Shown piece by piece: positions 37,030 to 52,000 of a stretch of 64,000 nt of DNA. The notes under the pieces are model-generated. The model made no database searches. It was not told where the DNA came from and worked only from the letters and a program-made list of their open reading frames with translations. Positions within the stretch are counted from its first letter, which is position 1. Every line of letters starts with the position of its first letter. Source of the stretch: Pontederia crassipes (Eukaryota > Streptophyta > Magnoliopsida > Commelinales > Pontederiaceae); the NCBI GenBank assembly GCA_030549335.1, contig JAUKPH010000027.1, positions 930,001-994,000 of the forward strand, in the 5' to 3' direction. A program made the position numbers and the translations under genes.

Positions 37030-40000
37030 TCATGATGAAGCCTTCGCCTTTGATTTTTGCTTCTTCAAGTCCAAAGACGCCAAAGTAGTTCCCAATCCAA
37101 CTGGAGCTTGATCCTTAACGGTCAAACCATTGGCATCCTCAACAGAACTATTGGAGGCACTCTTGCCTGCCTCCACTTTTCCCACATCTAAGTGTGCATC
37201 TGCAGGAGCATCAGGTGAACTAATACCTGAACTTGTGTGGAGTTGCTGCTTCAAATGGGGCAAACCTTGAACAGGAGTACCATTCTGATGTGCATGAAGG
37301 CCCTTAGCTGCAGCCTTTTTCCGACCCGCAGTTGTTCGAGTTGCTCTCTCATCAGCTCCCTTTCCACGAAGGATTGCCTCACTAATTGTAGCAGCGTTTA
37401 GAGACCTGTTGATCGGTGAGCCACTAGCATTTTTAGAACTCACACCTGCTGCCTGGAAAGCACGCCATAGTTCAGGGTGTGCCTGTCAAATACAAAGATA
37501 TTAATCATAATCTTTCAGCCAGGATAGACATAATCCAGATAGAACATTATATTTCATACAAGACATTCTGATATAATACATTCAAACTAATCTTACTAGA
37601 TTCAACACACTAACAGCAGTAAGTACAAGATTTCTCTGGAATGTTCTGACATAGTTATTTATCATTCACATGATACTATAATTACTTACAATTGATGCCC
37701 ACAAAAAGTATGCACATCTAAGAAGGCACAGACGTGACTGAAACAAATGTTACACAAATATTAACTAGATGAAACAAAGATAAAGTAACTGACACACCAA
37801 AGCAAAACAATAATCATTAAAAATTGAGATAAAAAGATGCACAAAACTGACTCCGATTCCTCTCAACTATTAGTCATTAAGATTTCATTGCAAAAATTAT
37901 ATTAACATTTATACATTATTGGCTGAATATGGTATATACCAATCCAATATTTGTAAGTTGCTTCTGTACTTAAAAAAATCATGACTCAATGACACATAAT
38001 ATAATACAAACAAAAGAAACTGAAGTTTGTTAGCATGAAAAAGATTCTTAATTGAAGTGCAGAGAGGTACCTTAATTGTCTTGAGCGCAGAAGCAATATC
38101 CATGGACGGACCCTTTTGTTTCTGAGGAAAATAAGGGGCTTCATATTATCGATAGTCAAATCCATTTAGAACCCATTTGTGGAAATAAAAAAAGACATAC
38201 ATGTGAACTGAAACCATAAAGAAAATTGAGCAGGATGCTTTATGGCATATCAATGTGCATGCATACTTATAGCAAGGAAATAATATGTAAAAAATATAAA
38301 GGTACATTTTTATCCGACTTTACTTAGCTCACTTCACAATGAAAACTAGCTCAAGATATCAGTTATATTAAACTCTACTAAGCGCATCTGCACACCACAA
38401 TTACTTGGGTCATTTTAATAAAATCAGGCTCATTCATGCATTGAAAAATTTTATTCCGTGCTGCATGAGATATAGAGTTGACCAATTAATCATTTCATAG
38501 CATCTGTTTTTTTTTTGGCTATTTTCTTTTCTTCTGAAAAGGGAATAACCAAATGAAGAAGTATCTCCATGGATCTTTTTTCACTGTATTCGCCATTTTA
38601 ATTGGAATACATTTTTTGGTTGTCTTCTCAATTCTCCAAGTTCAGTCAGAATTATTGCCCACTTACAAAATTATGCAGCAGTAGCTGTTTAATTGTTTAT
38701 AATATCTTCTACCATTTAGGGATTTGTCCAGCCTATGGATGACACTTGTATTTACCTCCTGCTCACGCATTTGAAATGTCTTTATCCAGTTTTCTGAATC
38801 TCGTGTTCTCGGATCATCCTCTCCAAGCTGCTTAGCAAGTATGTCATATGTTTTCTTCTCTTGCTGCCATCAAAAGACAGAAATCAGTTCTGTAATATAA
38901 CACCCATGAAGCACCATCAACCCATCAATAAGTAAACAAATGCTTGCCTGTACAGAGAGTTTATAGGCACCCATACAGTTGTATGCAAGAGCAAAGGCAT
39001 GATAGCATACAGCAGTCTGGACATGTTCAGTACCGAGAAGATGTTCATTCTTTTTCAATGCCTCTTGCAAATATCGAAGCGCCGCATTCATGTTTCCAGC
39101 CTCTTGGTACATCATAGCAACGTTTATAAAAGTTGATGCAACATCGGGATGATCAGGCCCAGATGTTAAACTTAGCAAGAGCAATGTCCGAGACATGTGT
39201 CGTAGAGCAAGTTCTGTTTGATTCATGCCATGATAGAAAAGGGCCATGTTGCCATAGCTGAAAAAATTAACATGACAGTTTAGTCTATAATAGGAGTAGA
39301 AAGTTGGCCAGCATGGACCAACAGAAGGCAAGATCATTCATCTACCTGTGTGCTGTATCAGGGTGATCTAATCCAAGACACCGCTCATTTATGATAAGTT
39401 CTTTATGTTGATGGACAATAGCTCCTGCCATATCTCCGGCGTGATATAAGATCATTGCAAGATACCTGGGAAGATCAGAAAAGTAGTCATGTGAAACAAA
39501 ATACAGCAACAAAGACAGAAATAAAAATAAACTTGTGAAACTAAAGCTAACTGAAAAGAAACAATATCATCTATGTATCAGAATAACTCTAGATTAAAGA
39601 GAAGATGAAACTTGAATAAGTAGCTGAAGATTCCATTTATGCAGCAAAAACCTTAAGAACATTTTCCACAATAAAGATAAAGATTATGCCTGTTCTAGAG
39701 TTCCTTCATTCAAAATGATGAAGTGGTATAAAATGAAATGAAATGAAATCTGAGAACGAACCTGCAACAATTGGCAACATCCCTATGTATAGGACCTGTA
39801 ACCTGCAATGGACAGCTTCTGAGGATTTAGAAAATAGACATGTACGGCTCGAAGGAAAACAAGACACAACTGCAAACCTGTTGTAGCACTGTAAATGCTT
39901 CAGAAAAGAAAGTGTGTGCCTCATTTAACAGCCCCTGAAACAGTTCATATTATTAATGTTTCTTGCCAGACACCAAAGAGATTAGTCAAATACACTAACA

Positions 40001-43000
40001 AATCTCTCAAAAAAACATACACTAACAAACATGCTCATAGAAGAAGTTCGTATACGAAAAATGTGCACAAAATATTGTAAGTACCTCAGCCAATCTAGCT
40101 TTCCCCGCCCCCATAAGATCCTTAGCTTCTGAGCACAGGGGAACTGAATGCTTAGTCACCGGTTGGAGATCCAAAATGTCAGAGCTCTGAAATGGTGCTG
40201 TAGACTCGAGATCATATTTGCGTGCTGCAATTGTTATCCCAATCTGTTGCAGGTACAAAGATGATAGATACACAACCGTAAAAAGATAAATGTTATTACA
40301 AGAAGTATTGATACCAAAGCAAGATAACTAACATTGTCTGTTACGAGTCTTGAAAGGAAATTGATGCTAAGAGTAACACCACATATTGTTGAATAGAATT
40401 AGGCATTCGTGGAATATAATCAATAAAGTTGTTAAGGCCACTACCAACCAACAACCACACAAAAATCATGACATGAAGAGTTTTGAGAAAGCAAAAAAGG
40501 CATGAGAAATCGCATGGTGAGAATCAAACCCAAGAACAATTGATCTCAAGCAGGGTTGTATGTCACTGCACCACAATCACCCAACTCAATATCCACAATT
40601 CAATTCATTTCAATTTTTCTAATTTAAGTTCATTGTTCTTTGAAGTCTTATTAAACTCATTGTTGATGGCAGTTTTTGGTGAAATAGAAATTGAACATAC
40701 TTATGGTCAAACATATATCGAAGGCTTTATGCAAAGACAACCAGTATATGGATAACAGAAAAACAAGCAGCATGCATAAGTATTCACCTTTTCCTTCTCA
40801 AAAAAGAAAAACAAGCAGCATGCATAAGTATTCACCTTTTGGCACAGGTTACGAACAACTGCAACTTTTCTGACCCGCAATTTTGTATCTGTTTCTAGCT
40901 CAAACTTCATTATACAGAATAAGTTAGAGCAAGAGAAAATTTTTAAATGTAACAATAAATGCTGCCAAATAAGGGTACCTGATATTTAAACTTTGCAAAA
41001 TCTTGAATATAACACCACAGACTTTCAGATGTCAAAAGCATATATGATGAGTTGCTTTCTTTAGAAGTTCCATGGCTTGACCTCCTTTGCCCTTTTACAG
41101 ATTTATGAAGAAATTCTTTGTTTTGTTGAGCCTGGCAAACATTGCCATCATAAGATAGCAAAACTTTATCAAGATCATATTTTTTTGAAAAAATTAACAA
41201 GATCACCATTCAGTTAATAAAAAGTAAAGCACAGCGGCTTTGCTTATACAACACAAAATGAACTCAAAAGAGTCTTGAACAAAGCTCATGCTTTTAGCAA
41301 TGAACACAAATATATAACTTTAGGGCACTAAATATTTAATTTCAAATCAGAGTATAGCATAAAAGACTAAAGAATAAAAGAAATAAAAACTGCAACAACT
41401 TCTACTAACCATATCAGACAAGGAAACTCAAATGAACGAAGACTGAACATGGAGCAAGAGACATTAATCATGCATATCCAACACCAATACAATCAAATGG
41501 AAACCTCAATGGTCATATGTTCTTAAACCTGAAATTTCTTATTCAAGAATCCTACAAATTGAATAAACCAAAAGAGGGCAGAACTTTTATATATTATTTG
41601 AATATATCACTAACCATACAATGTTTTTAATTACTATATTTATGAATTCAAATGACTTGAGTCATCAAGAAACTTCTCTTCCAAAATGTATTTCAAATAA
41701 AGCAAAAGCATACATTCCAATTAAAGGTGAACAGTTTAAGTTCTTAAATGAAAATCTTGTTAGTGCCCTCAGTGAAAGAATTTTATTTGAAATGCAAATC
41801 ATGTAGTCTTGGACCAATTGGATCTCTGTGCTGGACTTAATATCAAATCATACAACATTAGTGACATAATCAGAAGAAATTTGCATCATTTTTTCTCCAG
41901 CTCAATCATATAATAAGTCACTAGGTAATCAATCAGATTTAAATAGTTCTTGAAATAAAGAAATTAACAACTTTTTTTCAACAAATTAATAACCAAATCA
42001 ACCAATTAACTTTAAGAGCTCCAAAATATACAAACTTCACCTGTCATTAAAGGGATGCATAAGAAAACTAACTTTATCTACAAAAATGTTTCAAAATAGC
42101 TTTCTTTGCTGATTCATTTGATGACAAACAACTCAGAAAAATCAAGTAGTAATCTATCAATCTGCTGTCTTATACGAACATCGGGCAACAAAATGTGAAG
42201 TGATGTAGATAAACTAAGTTTTTTATTCAAAACAAAATTAAAAAACAAGGACCAGCTTAAATGTTTAAGAAATTCTACCATAGTATGAATCAACAACAAA
42301 TAAAATATCAACATGTTGCAAATCCAATCATGTGTATCCACTCATAAACGGAAGTACAAGAATGACGCCAACCTTTTTTGAGGTCTTCGATTGAAAATCA
42401 TGTATGTTGCCTTTTGTGCCTGCTGGTGAAACATGTCCAAAAAAACAATTGAAGAAATGTGCAATGGCTGGACCAAGATCATGGTCTTGGATTTCCCTAA
42501 GTACATCCTGCAAGTAAATAAAAAGAACCCTACTATATCATAAATAGACAAAACCAAGAAATATATTTAAAACTGAAAGATCTAGAACAGTAAACATCAC
42601 AAGATAAATGAAGCAGGTACTTAATGCTTATTATCACAAATTAATTGCAAGAACCATCCATGGTTAACAAAGCTAATTGATGGGTCTTTAGTAAAGACAA
42701 CAATATACAGGTGAGGAAAATTTGTACAAGACATTGTAGGCAATAGAATATATCTCCAACGACATAATCCAGATTGATTGGACATGGACAAAAAAATATC
42801 AAACCTTTAGAATATGCTTTGCCGACCTAACAATGATCTCAGTGAGACAGATATCCCACAAGTGAGAGAAATGTTTCACCATGCCAGCCACCTGAGAACA
42901 TAAGAAGATTAATTATATCTTTTGAGAAAAATAACAGACCTGTTGAAGAAACTTACCTTTCCAAGATAGCGAATGTTTATCCCATGAGCATGTAGGGCAT

Positions 43001-46000
43001 CTGTTAATGATTGGCCATCCATAGGTGAGATCTCAAGAGAGCAAAGATCTTGAACAAATTTTGGGAGAACATTATCAAGGAGATAGGATCCAACTTTTTT
43101 GACAATTGCCTCATCAGCAGCAACTTCCTGTTAACAGAATGAAAGACAAAAAGGAGCATGAAAGGTGGTAAAGAGTAGTTGAATAGTAGTACCAAATCAT
43201 GTAAATATAGATTACCTCTTGAGTCCCTGCTAATTTAAATTCAGTAAAAACATTTGGATTAAAAAATATCTCTGCAGCAGGCACCCCACATGTAGCATCT
43301 CCTGAGACTTCACTAGAATCCTGGGATCCTTCCACCGGGGCAGCCTACAGAAGCAATAATTCAGGCTTATGTCTCTAGCATAGAAGGTTCAAGTGAAAAG
43401 TACAGTGATTGTCAATACACTCTATTTGTCAGCTCTTAGCATTCAACAGTGAAGTTCCCTCTTAAGAATATGAAACCTTAAGAGGTTTCATCAAGGAGCC
43501 CGGGGTTCATAAAGGTGCATGGAGTTCTATCTTAAGAATGTGAACTTTTGCCCAAAACATGATAACAAAAGAATAAGAACATGCCCGGGGTGCAGTTCCC
43601 TCAGGATGTGAACCTTTGACCAAAATATAATAAAAAAAAGAATAGGAACATGCCTAGGATGCATTTTTATGGTCACTCTAGTGATGAAAGCTTGGTGCTA
43701 GGCAGTGCATATTTAATCCCGTCACAATGTAATTACTTTCTTGCTTAGCAACTACTGTGCTTCTAGCAGACAAATGATATGAAGCCATGGGGAGACAACC
43801 CAGGAAAATGTTAGGAGAGACCAAAAAAAGATCAAAATACTGTGGAAACAGAATACTTCAAAATAAGAAAATATTAAAAAAACTTATTAAGGAAGTCAAG
43901 CCTTTATACAATTATAAAAGCTTAACAAGGTAAAAAGTATTTGTTAAAAACATTAATAGACAACTGTTAGAACGTCAGAAATCATGTTATATATATGCAT
44001 AGAACTCTCAAAAATGCACACCCCATTGAATGGTTCTGTCCATGTATGAACCTAAGGTGATTGTTAAGCCTAGTGACAAGAGTCCTGTCTTTTAGTAAAA
44101 TAGAGTTTATCATTCAAATATTATTTCTTATATAAGGGCTTCAAGCGGCAACAGAAAAAGGACTCTTTGACTCCACAATAGTTTTGCCAAACACAAGTAG
44201 GAATGGTAATGCAGTGTCACACAAACTTTCACATTTCAACCTTGAAATGAAAGCAACAGCCCTCAGTCATGTTGTCACTCAATGGTTTTGTTTCCAGAAG
44301 CTTATATGGAATACTGCAGTGTCACAGACTTTCACAATTTCAACCTTGAAACAGAAGGCAATGACCTTAAATAATGTTGTCACTTAATGATTTTGTTTTG
44401 AGAATTTGGCATGGAATGTGAGAAGAGTATTGTGGTACACTTTCATAAGCCAACAAATATCAATTGAGTTCAAAATACACTTAAAGATACAGCATTGAGT
44501 CACGCACACCCTTTTAGCAAGACAAAAGGTGGGATCCTTAATAATGTCATGATTTCTTTTTTTATTGAGAAGATAATGTCATGATTTCTGTTTCTGGAAA
44601 TACACATGAAATGTGAGACAACAGACCACTGATGCAAGTTTCTCAAGACAAAAACAATCAATTGTGAGTCTCAAATATTTACTTACAGATCAAAATAACA
44701 ATTATATTATGCATGAAACTTGTCTCAGTACTAGCTTACCTTGGAATCAGCACTTGTACTATCTTGCAATTCAGATTCACCAGAAGCCTCATTGGTGTTT
44801 TTGGAACTAACATCTGACTTCTCTGCTGCTTCAGCCTGGATTATGTTAAAATTGAACATGCATGAATAAACACATCACTGTGTTCCAAGAACCATCACAT
44901 ATAACAATAAAACAGCACCTCACAGAAGGAAGTGATGAGCTCTGGCCTCAGGACACAAAATCGGTGCTCAGGTCCAATATAATTTGCATCTCGGGGAGTC
45001 ACCCTCATCAAATCCAAAAGGTAGTGCCTGAATATGGCAGATAAAAATCAGAAAACAATTCCAGAGCAGGATCATTTCTTCGTTATTAAGATGTAGCATC
45101 AGCATCTTTAGCAGAATTTAGGTTCATCATCCAATTGTCGATCTAACATTTCTTTGAATATCACAACCTTCATCTTGCAATTTCTAAAGTAAATACTTGA
45201 AACTATAAATACTCATATCCTAAAACATAATGGTATTCTACTTCTTTTGAAAAAAAAATATTGTATTCTACTGGAAAATTAAATGGAAAATAATCAGATT
45301 ATGATATTTTGTTTAATCAGAATCACAAAGTTAGTATTATGTTTTAAAATAAAATTGGGCAGCTTTATATCTCAGTATTAAAAACACAAACAGTAAATTA
45401 TTGCACAATCAGGGTGGCCCATGAGTCTCATACATGAAATGGAAATTAGAAATAAAAAGGACATTCAGTCATCTTCAGGAACGGGTGATGCTACACGGAT
45501 AATATTACCACACAGGCTGTTGAGTTATGTAATGTATGGTCATGCGAGTAGTGGTGGAGGGAGAAATTCAGCATTCAATTACTTTTGTTGTAATTATGAT
45601 GTAATCTCATGAACATGAATCAACGAATGCGGAATGGCGTCGTATGATCCATGTAGCCGACCCCACCTAGTAAGATAAGGCTTTGTTGTTGTTGTTTGTT
45701 GTTGTCTACAAAATGGTAGTCATCCTTTGTGCTCTCAAAAAAAGAGAAAAAAATAAAAAGGACATGAGTCCGACAGTGGGAATCAAGCTCGAAATCTCTT
45801 GATTCATGGGGGGGATCGTGTGACACTGTACTACAATTACATTCTCAACGACAGTTTTCTTCAATGAAAAAAGACTGAAGAACATTATCCATGTATACAG
45901 GTGCATGTAAAGCAGATGGGACTCGGGGGCAAAAGAAAAATATCATACTCTCCCAAAAGCTCCATCTCAAAACCAAAGGAGCACTAAATTAGCAAAGATG

Positions 46001-49000
46001 ACATGGTTGATATTGCCTAAAAGGCATCCTTGGCCTGAGTACACCAGCATCACATATGCAACACAGGGTTAATAGTGTTGCTATTTTGTTGATGTTTCAA
46101 ACCCAAAACTTGGTCTCAATCCACAAATTACAGGCAAATGTATCTAGAATATGGTCTGTAAATGAAAGGAATATGACATATATAACTGTCACATATAAAG
46201 ACCACACAGTGTTAAGAAAAACACTATACATATTTGTGATTCAAGAATGTTATGAAGATAGAGGTAGAAGAGTATATAAATTACCTGTTATCGCCACCAA
46301 TTATACCCTTGCATTCAACTGGAGCAGCCAAATTGACAACATTGCCAGAACCATCTAGAACAGCATGTTCCTTCAAATGTAGACGTTTAGCAGCCTCTAG
46401 CACCTACAGACACGAAAGGACTCATGAAATGCTAGTTACAACAAGGGAAAAGAATCTGAAATGAAAGCTTGCAAAGTATGCAATAAAAGCATGTGCCCAG
46501 AAAAAAGATAGCAGTCAATATCTCCTCAAAAAAAAATATCTCGATATTACAGCTTAACTGGTGAGAACGTCGCCCACCTGCCAGACTATGTTGAAGATGC
46601 CATAAGATCAGCATATAAAAGATATGTAACTTATCTTGATTCATTTGGACCTGAGGAAACCTTCTTGCGAAAAAAAATTGAAACTGAGCTTGGAACAAAG
46701 ATGATACACTTGAAGATGAGATGCAGTGGCATTGGTTCTGAATGGGGCAAGGTAAATTGTTATCCCGGTCTCCTTTATCCATATTGTTATGTGATATAAA
46801 ACATAAAATTACTTATCTAACGCTTTATATGGCATTGAACTTTTAAATAACTTAATGTATCTCAAGAGTTTTGAGACTCATGAGAGTTCATTCTTACCTT
46901 AATGTTCTAGATGATTTCTTGATATTGGTGGTCTTTGAACATTAGAACAGCAAACACTTAGGTGTTATGGGACATAATATGCTAATTGAACTGCCTTGGG
47001 TGTTAAGATTAAGGAAGAATTTTTTTTTATCATTTTATTTAATATTATTATAAACTCCGTCTATGTTTTATAGCCGGTCCCAAGCCCGGATAAAGGAGGA
47101 GGGTTGTGTTAGGCTCCGACAGCCAGCGTAAAACTCTGTCAAAACTCATGAACATGGATCAACGAAGCGGAATGGTGTCGTATGATCCATGTAGCCGACC
47201 CCACCTAGTGGGATAAGGCTTTGTTGTTGTTGTTGTTGTATTACAGCTTCACTCCATAAGTCTACATATCACATACTCAACTGACAGCAAAAACCCGTTG
47301 TGCTTGGAAAAACAAGACCATCACTCCTATATGTTAACGACTATGATTGTGCGAACTGTAATTTTGATGTCAAAGATACAAGCAGCACTTACACTAGAGC
47401 AACATTTAGCCATATTAATTTTTCAAATAGCTGGGTGTAGGAGGTCATCTTTTAGCAAAGGGTGAGGATTTCAATGTTAATGAATGTTGTTGCACACTAG
47501 GTGTAAACTAATGACAAAAGATTCTATGATTCTGAAAAAATATCATACAAGCAAAAGAAACATTATTGAATAGCAAATCAGTATAAATATATCCAATTTC
47601 ACCACAAATCCCTTCTCTACAAAATGCAAATACTATATGGAAATTTCTATCAAAACTCAAGAGGGTCAATCTATCCTCCATACAGGTAAGTTTCAGGCCA
47701 TGATCAAACTTTGAACCATGCCGAAATGAAACTACATGCTGCAAGGAGCAGCAGGAATTGAAAAGAACCACCAATGATAATGATCTGGTCCTCATGACCA
47801 TCAGAGAATTGTTGGACAAGAGAAGTAAAATGAAATATCAAATTTCTGGACCATCTTATCCTTAGAGGCCACAAAAGGTTTATTGTAACAGGGGCCATCT
47901 TGAGGACAGCACTCTTCATGACAAGAAAATTTTATTTCATTGAAAAGAAAGCATGAAACGTATTATTTGTCACTTTTCCTTTTTTTTTTTGTAGAGAACC
48001 ACTACCTACACATGTTAGGGGAACAGGACATGGAAGATTCAGCTTTAAAAAACTGAAACAGACCAAATATGAAGAAGACCAGAAGCCTTCGGAAATTTTA
48101 ACCTGGTTTGTTTTAGTTTAACCAACCTGAGCAACATACCCTCAATAGAAGAAACTGTATCAAATACTCAGAGTTGAAATAGTGCCCACCTTAGAATGAA
48201 AGGATTCATTCCAGCAAATCTTCTTTCCATTGTCTACTGAACCATACAGAAGGGAATCAGATTTGTCTCCTTGAAGGATTCCAGGAATGATGCTCTGTAA
48301 TTGTAACAAGAAAAAAATGACAATAAAATATGATAAATACGAATTAAAACAACGGCAAAAGTACAGCATGCTTCAAGAGAAAGAAAGAAGCACTAAAGAT
48401 AATAAAACTATCCCATTGCACGGTAATACAAGTAATTTAATAAACAATGAGCGAAGAAACACTACACCAGGATTTTCCATTTTCATGCAAGCACAAATCT
48501 AAAACTTAATATTTGTATCCAAAACCTAGTTACAATGCACAACCTGAGACGTCAAATGCCATCAAATATCAATTTGGTTTTCCAACACCAAACAAAATTC
48601 TCATTAGGAAGCTGATAGGGCAAACAACAAAAACTGAAAGGAAACAAATTTAGGGTTAGCGAGAAAGAGCACAACTCTTATATTCTGCATAAACATTTAC
48701 CATTCAATAATGCAGGATCATCTATTTTATTATGTGCCATTTATTTCATCGGCAAAATTTAGCAATCATACAATACACGACAATATTTTTTTACTGAGGG
48801 GGCAGGAAACATAAATTCATTGGAAAAGGACATTGAAATAACAAATAATTTAAAGAGGACCTAGCCTACTTGTTGCAATTATTCAACAATTCATGTCACC
48901 TGACCTAGGCAATAGATGAACAAAGAATCACAGCAATTCTAATTACAAGTACACATTCAAGTAACATAAGATTAACAACAGAAGTTGAAAGAAAGGAATC

Positions 49001-52000
49001 AAAATTGGGGTTAGCGAGAAAGAGCATCACAACCCTTATTTTCTGCATTAACCTTTATCATAAAAAAAAAGGATCACCCTTTCTATTATGTCACTTATTT
49101 TTTAGGGGATATTATGTCACTTATTTCATCAGCAAAATTTAATAATCATACAAACAAGTACAAACACCATACACGACAATATTCTACTATTACCGAGGGA
49201 CAGGAAACTTTAAATTCATTCGAAAAGGGCATTGAGATAACAAAGATGTTAAGGAGCACCTAGCCTACTGTGTTGTAACTATTCAACAATTAATGTCACT
49301 TGACGAAGAAACAACCAACGCATGACAGAATGATTCTAAGCACATGTACACATTCAAGTAGCATATGATTAACAAATTTCTAAAAAAACAGATGAATAAG
49401 AGATAAGAGAGCATCATGGATGCTTTGAATCACTTGCAAAAGAGGCTGCAACTGTACCTGCGCTACCACTCTATAACCTCTGTAATCAATTATAGCCATA
49501 GCAAGGTTGTAAAGTCCAGGAATATCAGCTTCTTGGTAAGCTTTGGTTCCTTTTAAATCATTATTTGCAGAAGCATATGTAGCCTGCTCACTATCGGTTA
49601 GCTGCATCTCAGCACTACCATCAGGTACAGTACAGTTTGGAGTATCTGAATTTGCAGGCATGCATGGGCTTGAGTTGTCATTAGTTTCACATGATGCATT
49701 ACTAGAAGTCTTTGCTGAAGAATTGGATGAGATTCTTCCGTTCTCAGAACCATGACGAAGGTTTATTTGAAGACCCAAATCTTGATTTTTGGATATATGC
49801 CCAAGATCAGCATCAACAGCAAAGCTAAAGAAAATGTTATTGTACACATACCTGATGAAAGTTAAACAAATAAGTCAACTATGAGAAGCATAATAATTTA
49901 GAAGTATGCATTTAAATTGACTTCATAAAGGTAACAAAATGATTCAACAAAGTAGAATATCATCTCATACGCAAGGATACTAAATGTACTTATACACAAA
50001 CTAAGATGAAAGATAGAAGGCCAAGATATCTCGTTAGTATATTCCATACTACCACAAAATACCAAGTGCGGGTTTTTGAAGGTTAAAGAATAAATATCAA
50101 GCGCATTTGAAATAGAACTTTGATTCACAAACCAACTTCTAGTAGCACAACGATCAAAATTATAAAAAACCTTATAGAATGTTGTTTTGTTAGAAGAGGG
50201 ATTTTTTAGGAAGAGGATTAGTCTGATAATTATATATTTCAATATCATGTTAGCCTTACTTCTTCCCTTAATTTGTTCAGGACTCTAGCAAACAAATGAA
50301 CTTTTCAGTTCTCTCAAAACTTGTTCAGTTAAAGATGTAAAGTTTCATAAAATACTACAAAGGTCAAATGAATGCTTATGTTGTTTGCTCTATAAAATAG
50401 AACACGGGGTCCAACACAAATAGTCTACTAGTAGGTATGTTACTAACTTAACATTGTTGTGGTTATGAATCTGCACTACAAGACAATAGTTTTAATAGAA
50501 AAGAAGGATATGCAAAGTGTCAATAAGTTACTATGCATGAAAACTATCAAGTTACTATGCATGAAAACTATCTTTCCAGAAAGGTTATTTTCAGATTTAC
50601 AAATGCAACTATAATTCATGCAAAAAGATCATTCTTTCTTTAGATGAATAGGAAACCAGTTATTTAAACTTCACTTACATATGGAAACATTCAGGATCTG
50701 TGGGGTTGATAGGAGGTATGCATCTATTAATAACTCCAATTGCACCTTTAGTTGCTGCATCAACAAAGTCACATGTCACCTTATAGAGAGCCCTATCACG
50801 CAATATCCTACAGCAAGATAACAACCACAAGTCACTTGCAGGATCTATATATAGTTGGAAATTTTTTTTTTGAAACGTATATATAGTTGGAAGTTGAAAC
50901 AGCAACACAAATGACTTAGAAAAGGACATGATGATAACAACACACCTTTCCTGGAAAGTCTTATGAGGGAACTCCCGACATGACTGTAATTCTTCATTCC
51001 AGTCTCTCTGCATTACACCTAGTTCACTTCCATATGTAAGAGCAAGAGCATCCTCTGCCCTAGCTGCATCCCGTTTATGGTCTGAAAATGACACAGTGCA
51101 ACTTCGATAAATTATTAGAAGAATACAAATGGATAAAAATTGTGTTTACTTCAAAAAGCTAAGTTCATACTACAATGATCAAAATGCAGATGAATGGATA
51201 TCATTTTTTATAGTGCTGTCTCATTGAGACTATCATTTTCTCATCATCTAATAATTCATAATCAAGCAGGTTCCAAGGTCCCTAACAGGACTTAACATCT
51301 CAATAAAAATATCCTTGCAAATGATAATGCTGACTCATTCAGGCTCTATCATTTTCTCATCATCTAACAGTACTTAACATCTCAATCAATGTTGTTAAAA
51401 TCACGTTTCAGATTGTAGAATCGTACGAGTCTACATCCATACCCAGGAAAATCTTGCTCGATCCTAGGCAGAAACGTTTTTGGACAGCACGCTGTAGAAT
51501 CGTGTGCTGGCCCGTAAGATCGGTGGAGATGCACATCTCCACCGATCCAACAATCCCTTCTTTTTACCTTTTATAAGTTGTGACAGGCACTTATCTCTCT
51601 TTTCGTCGCCGCTGTCCTGCTGCCGCCGCCGATGCTCATCTGCTGTCGCTGCCATCACTCATCTTCTGCTGTCACTGCTGTCTTACCTTCTCCGCTGCCG
51701 CTCTCCGTTGCTGTCCTATGTTGTCGCCGACTAGGTACGCCCTCTCCCTTTCTCTTCTCTCCCTCTCCCTTTCTCTCTTCACTCACCCGAGCAGGCCTTC
51801 TCTCCCTCTCCTCTCTCTCCCTCTCCCTTCCCCTTCTCTCCCTCTCCCTTTCTCCCTTCGCACACCCGAGCATTTTTTCCCTTTCTCTCCGCGCACATGA
51901 GTGTCTTCTTGTTTCTTTTTTCCACCATGACATCGTGCTCTCCACAGCGGCGACGGCATCAGCATATGACCTACTGTCGCCTCGCCGCCACGGCACTTGT

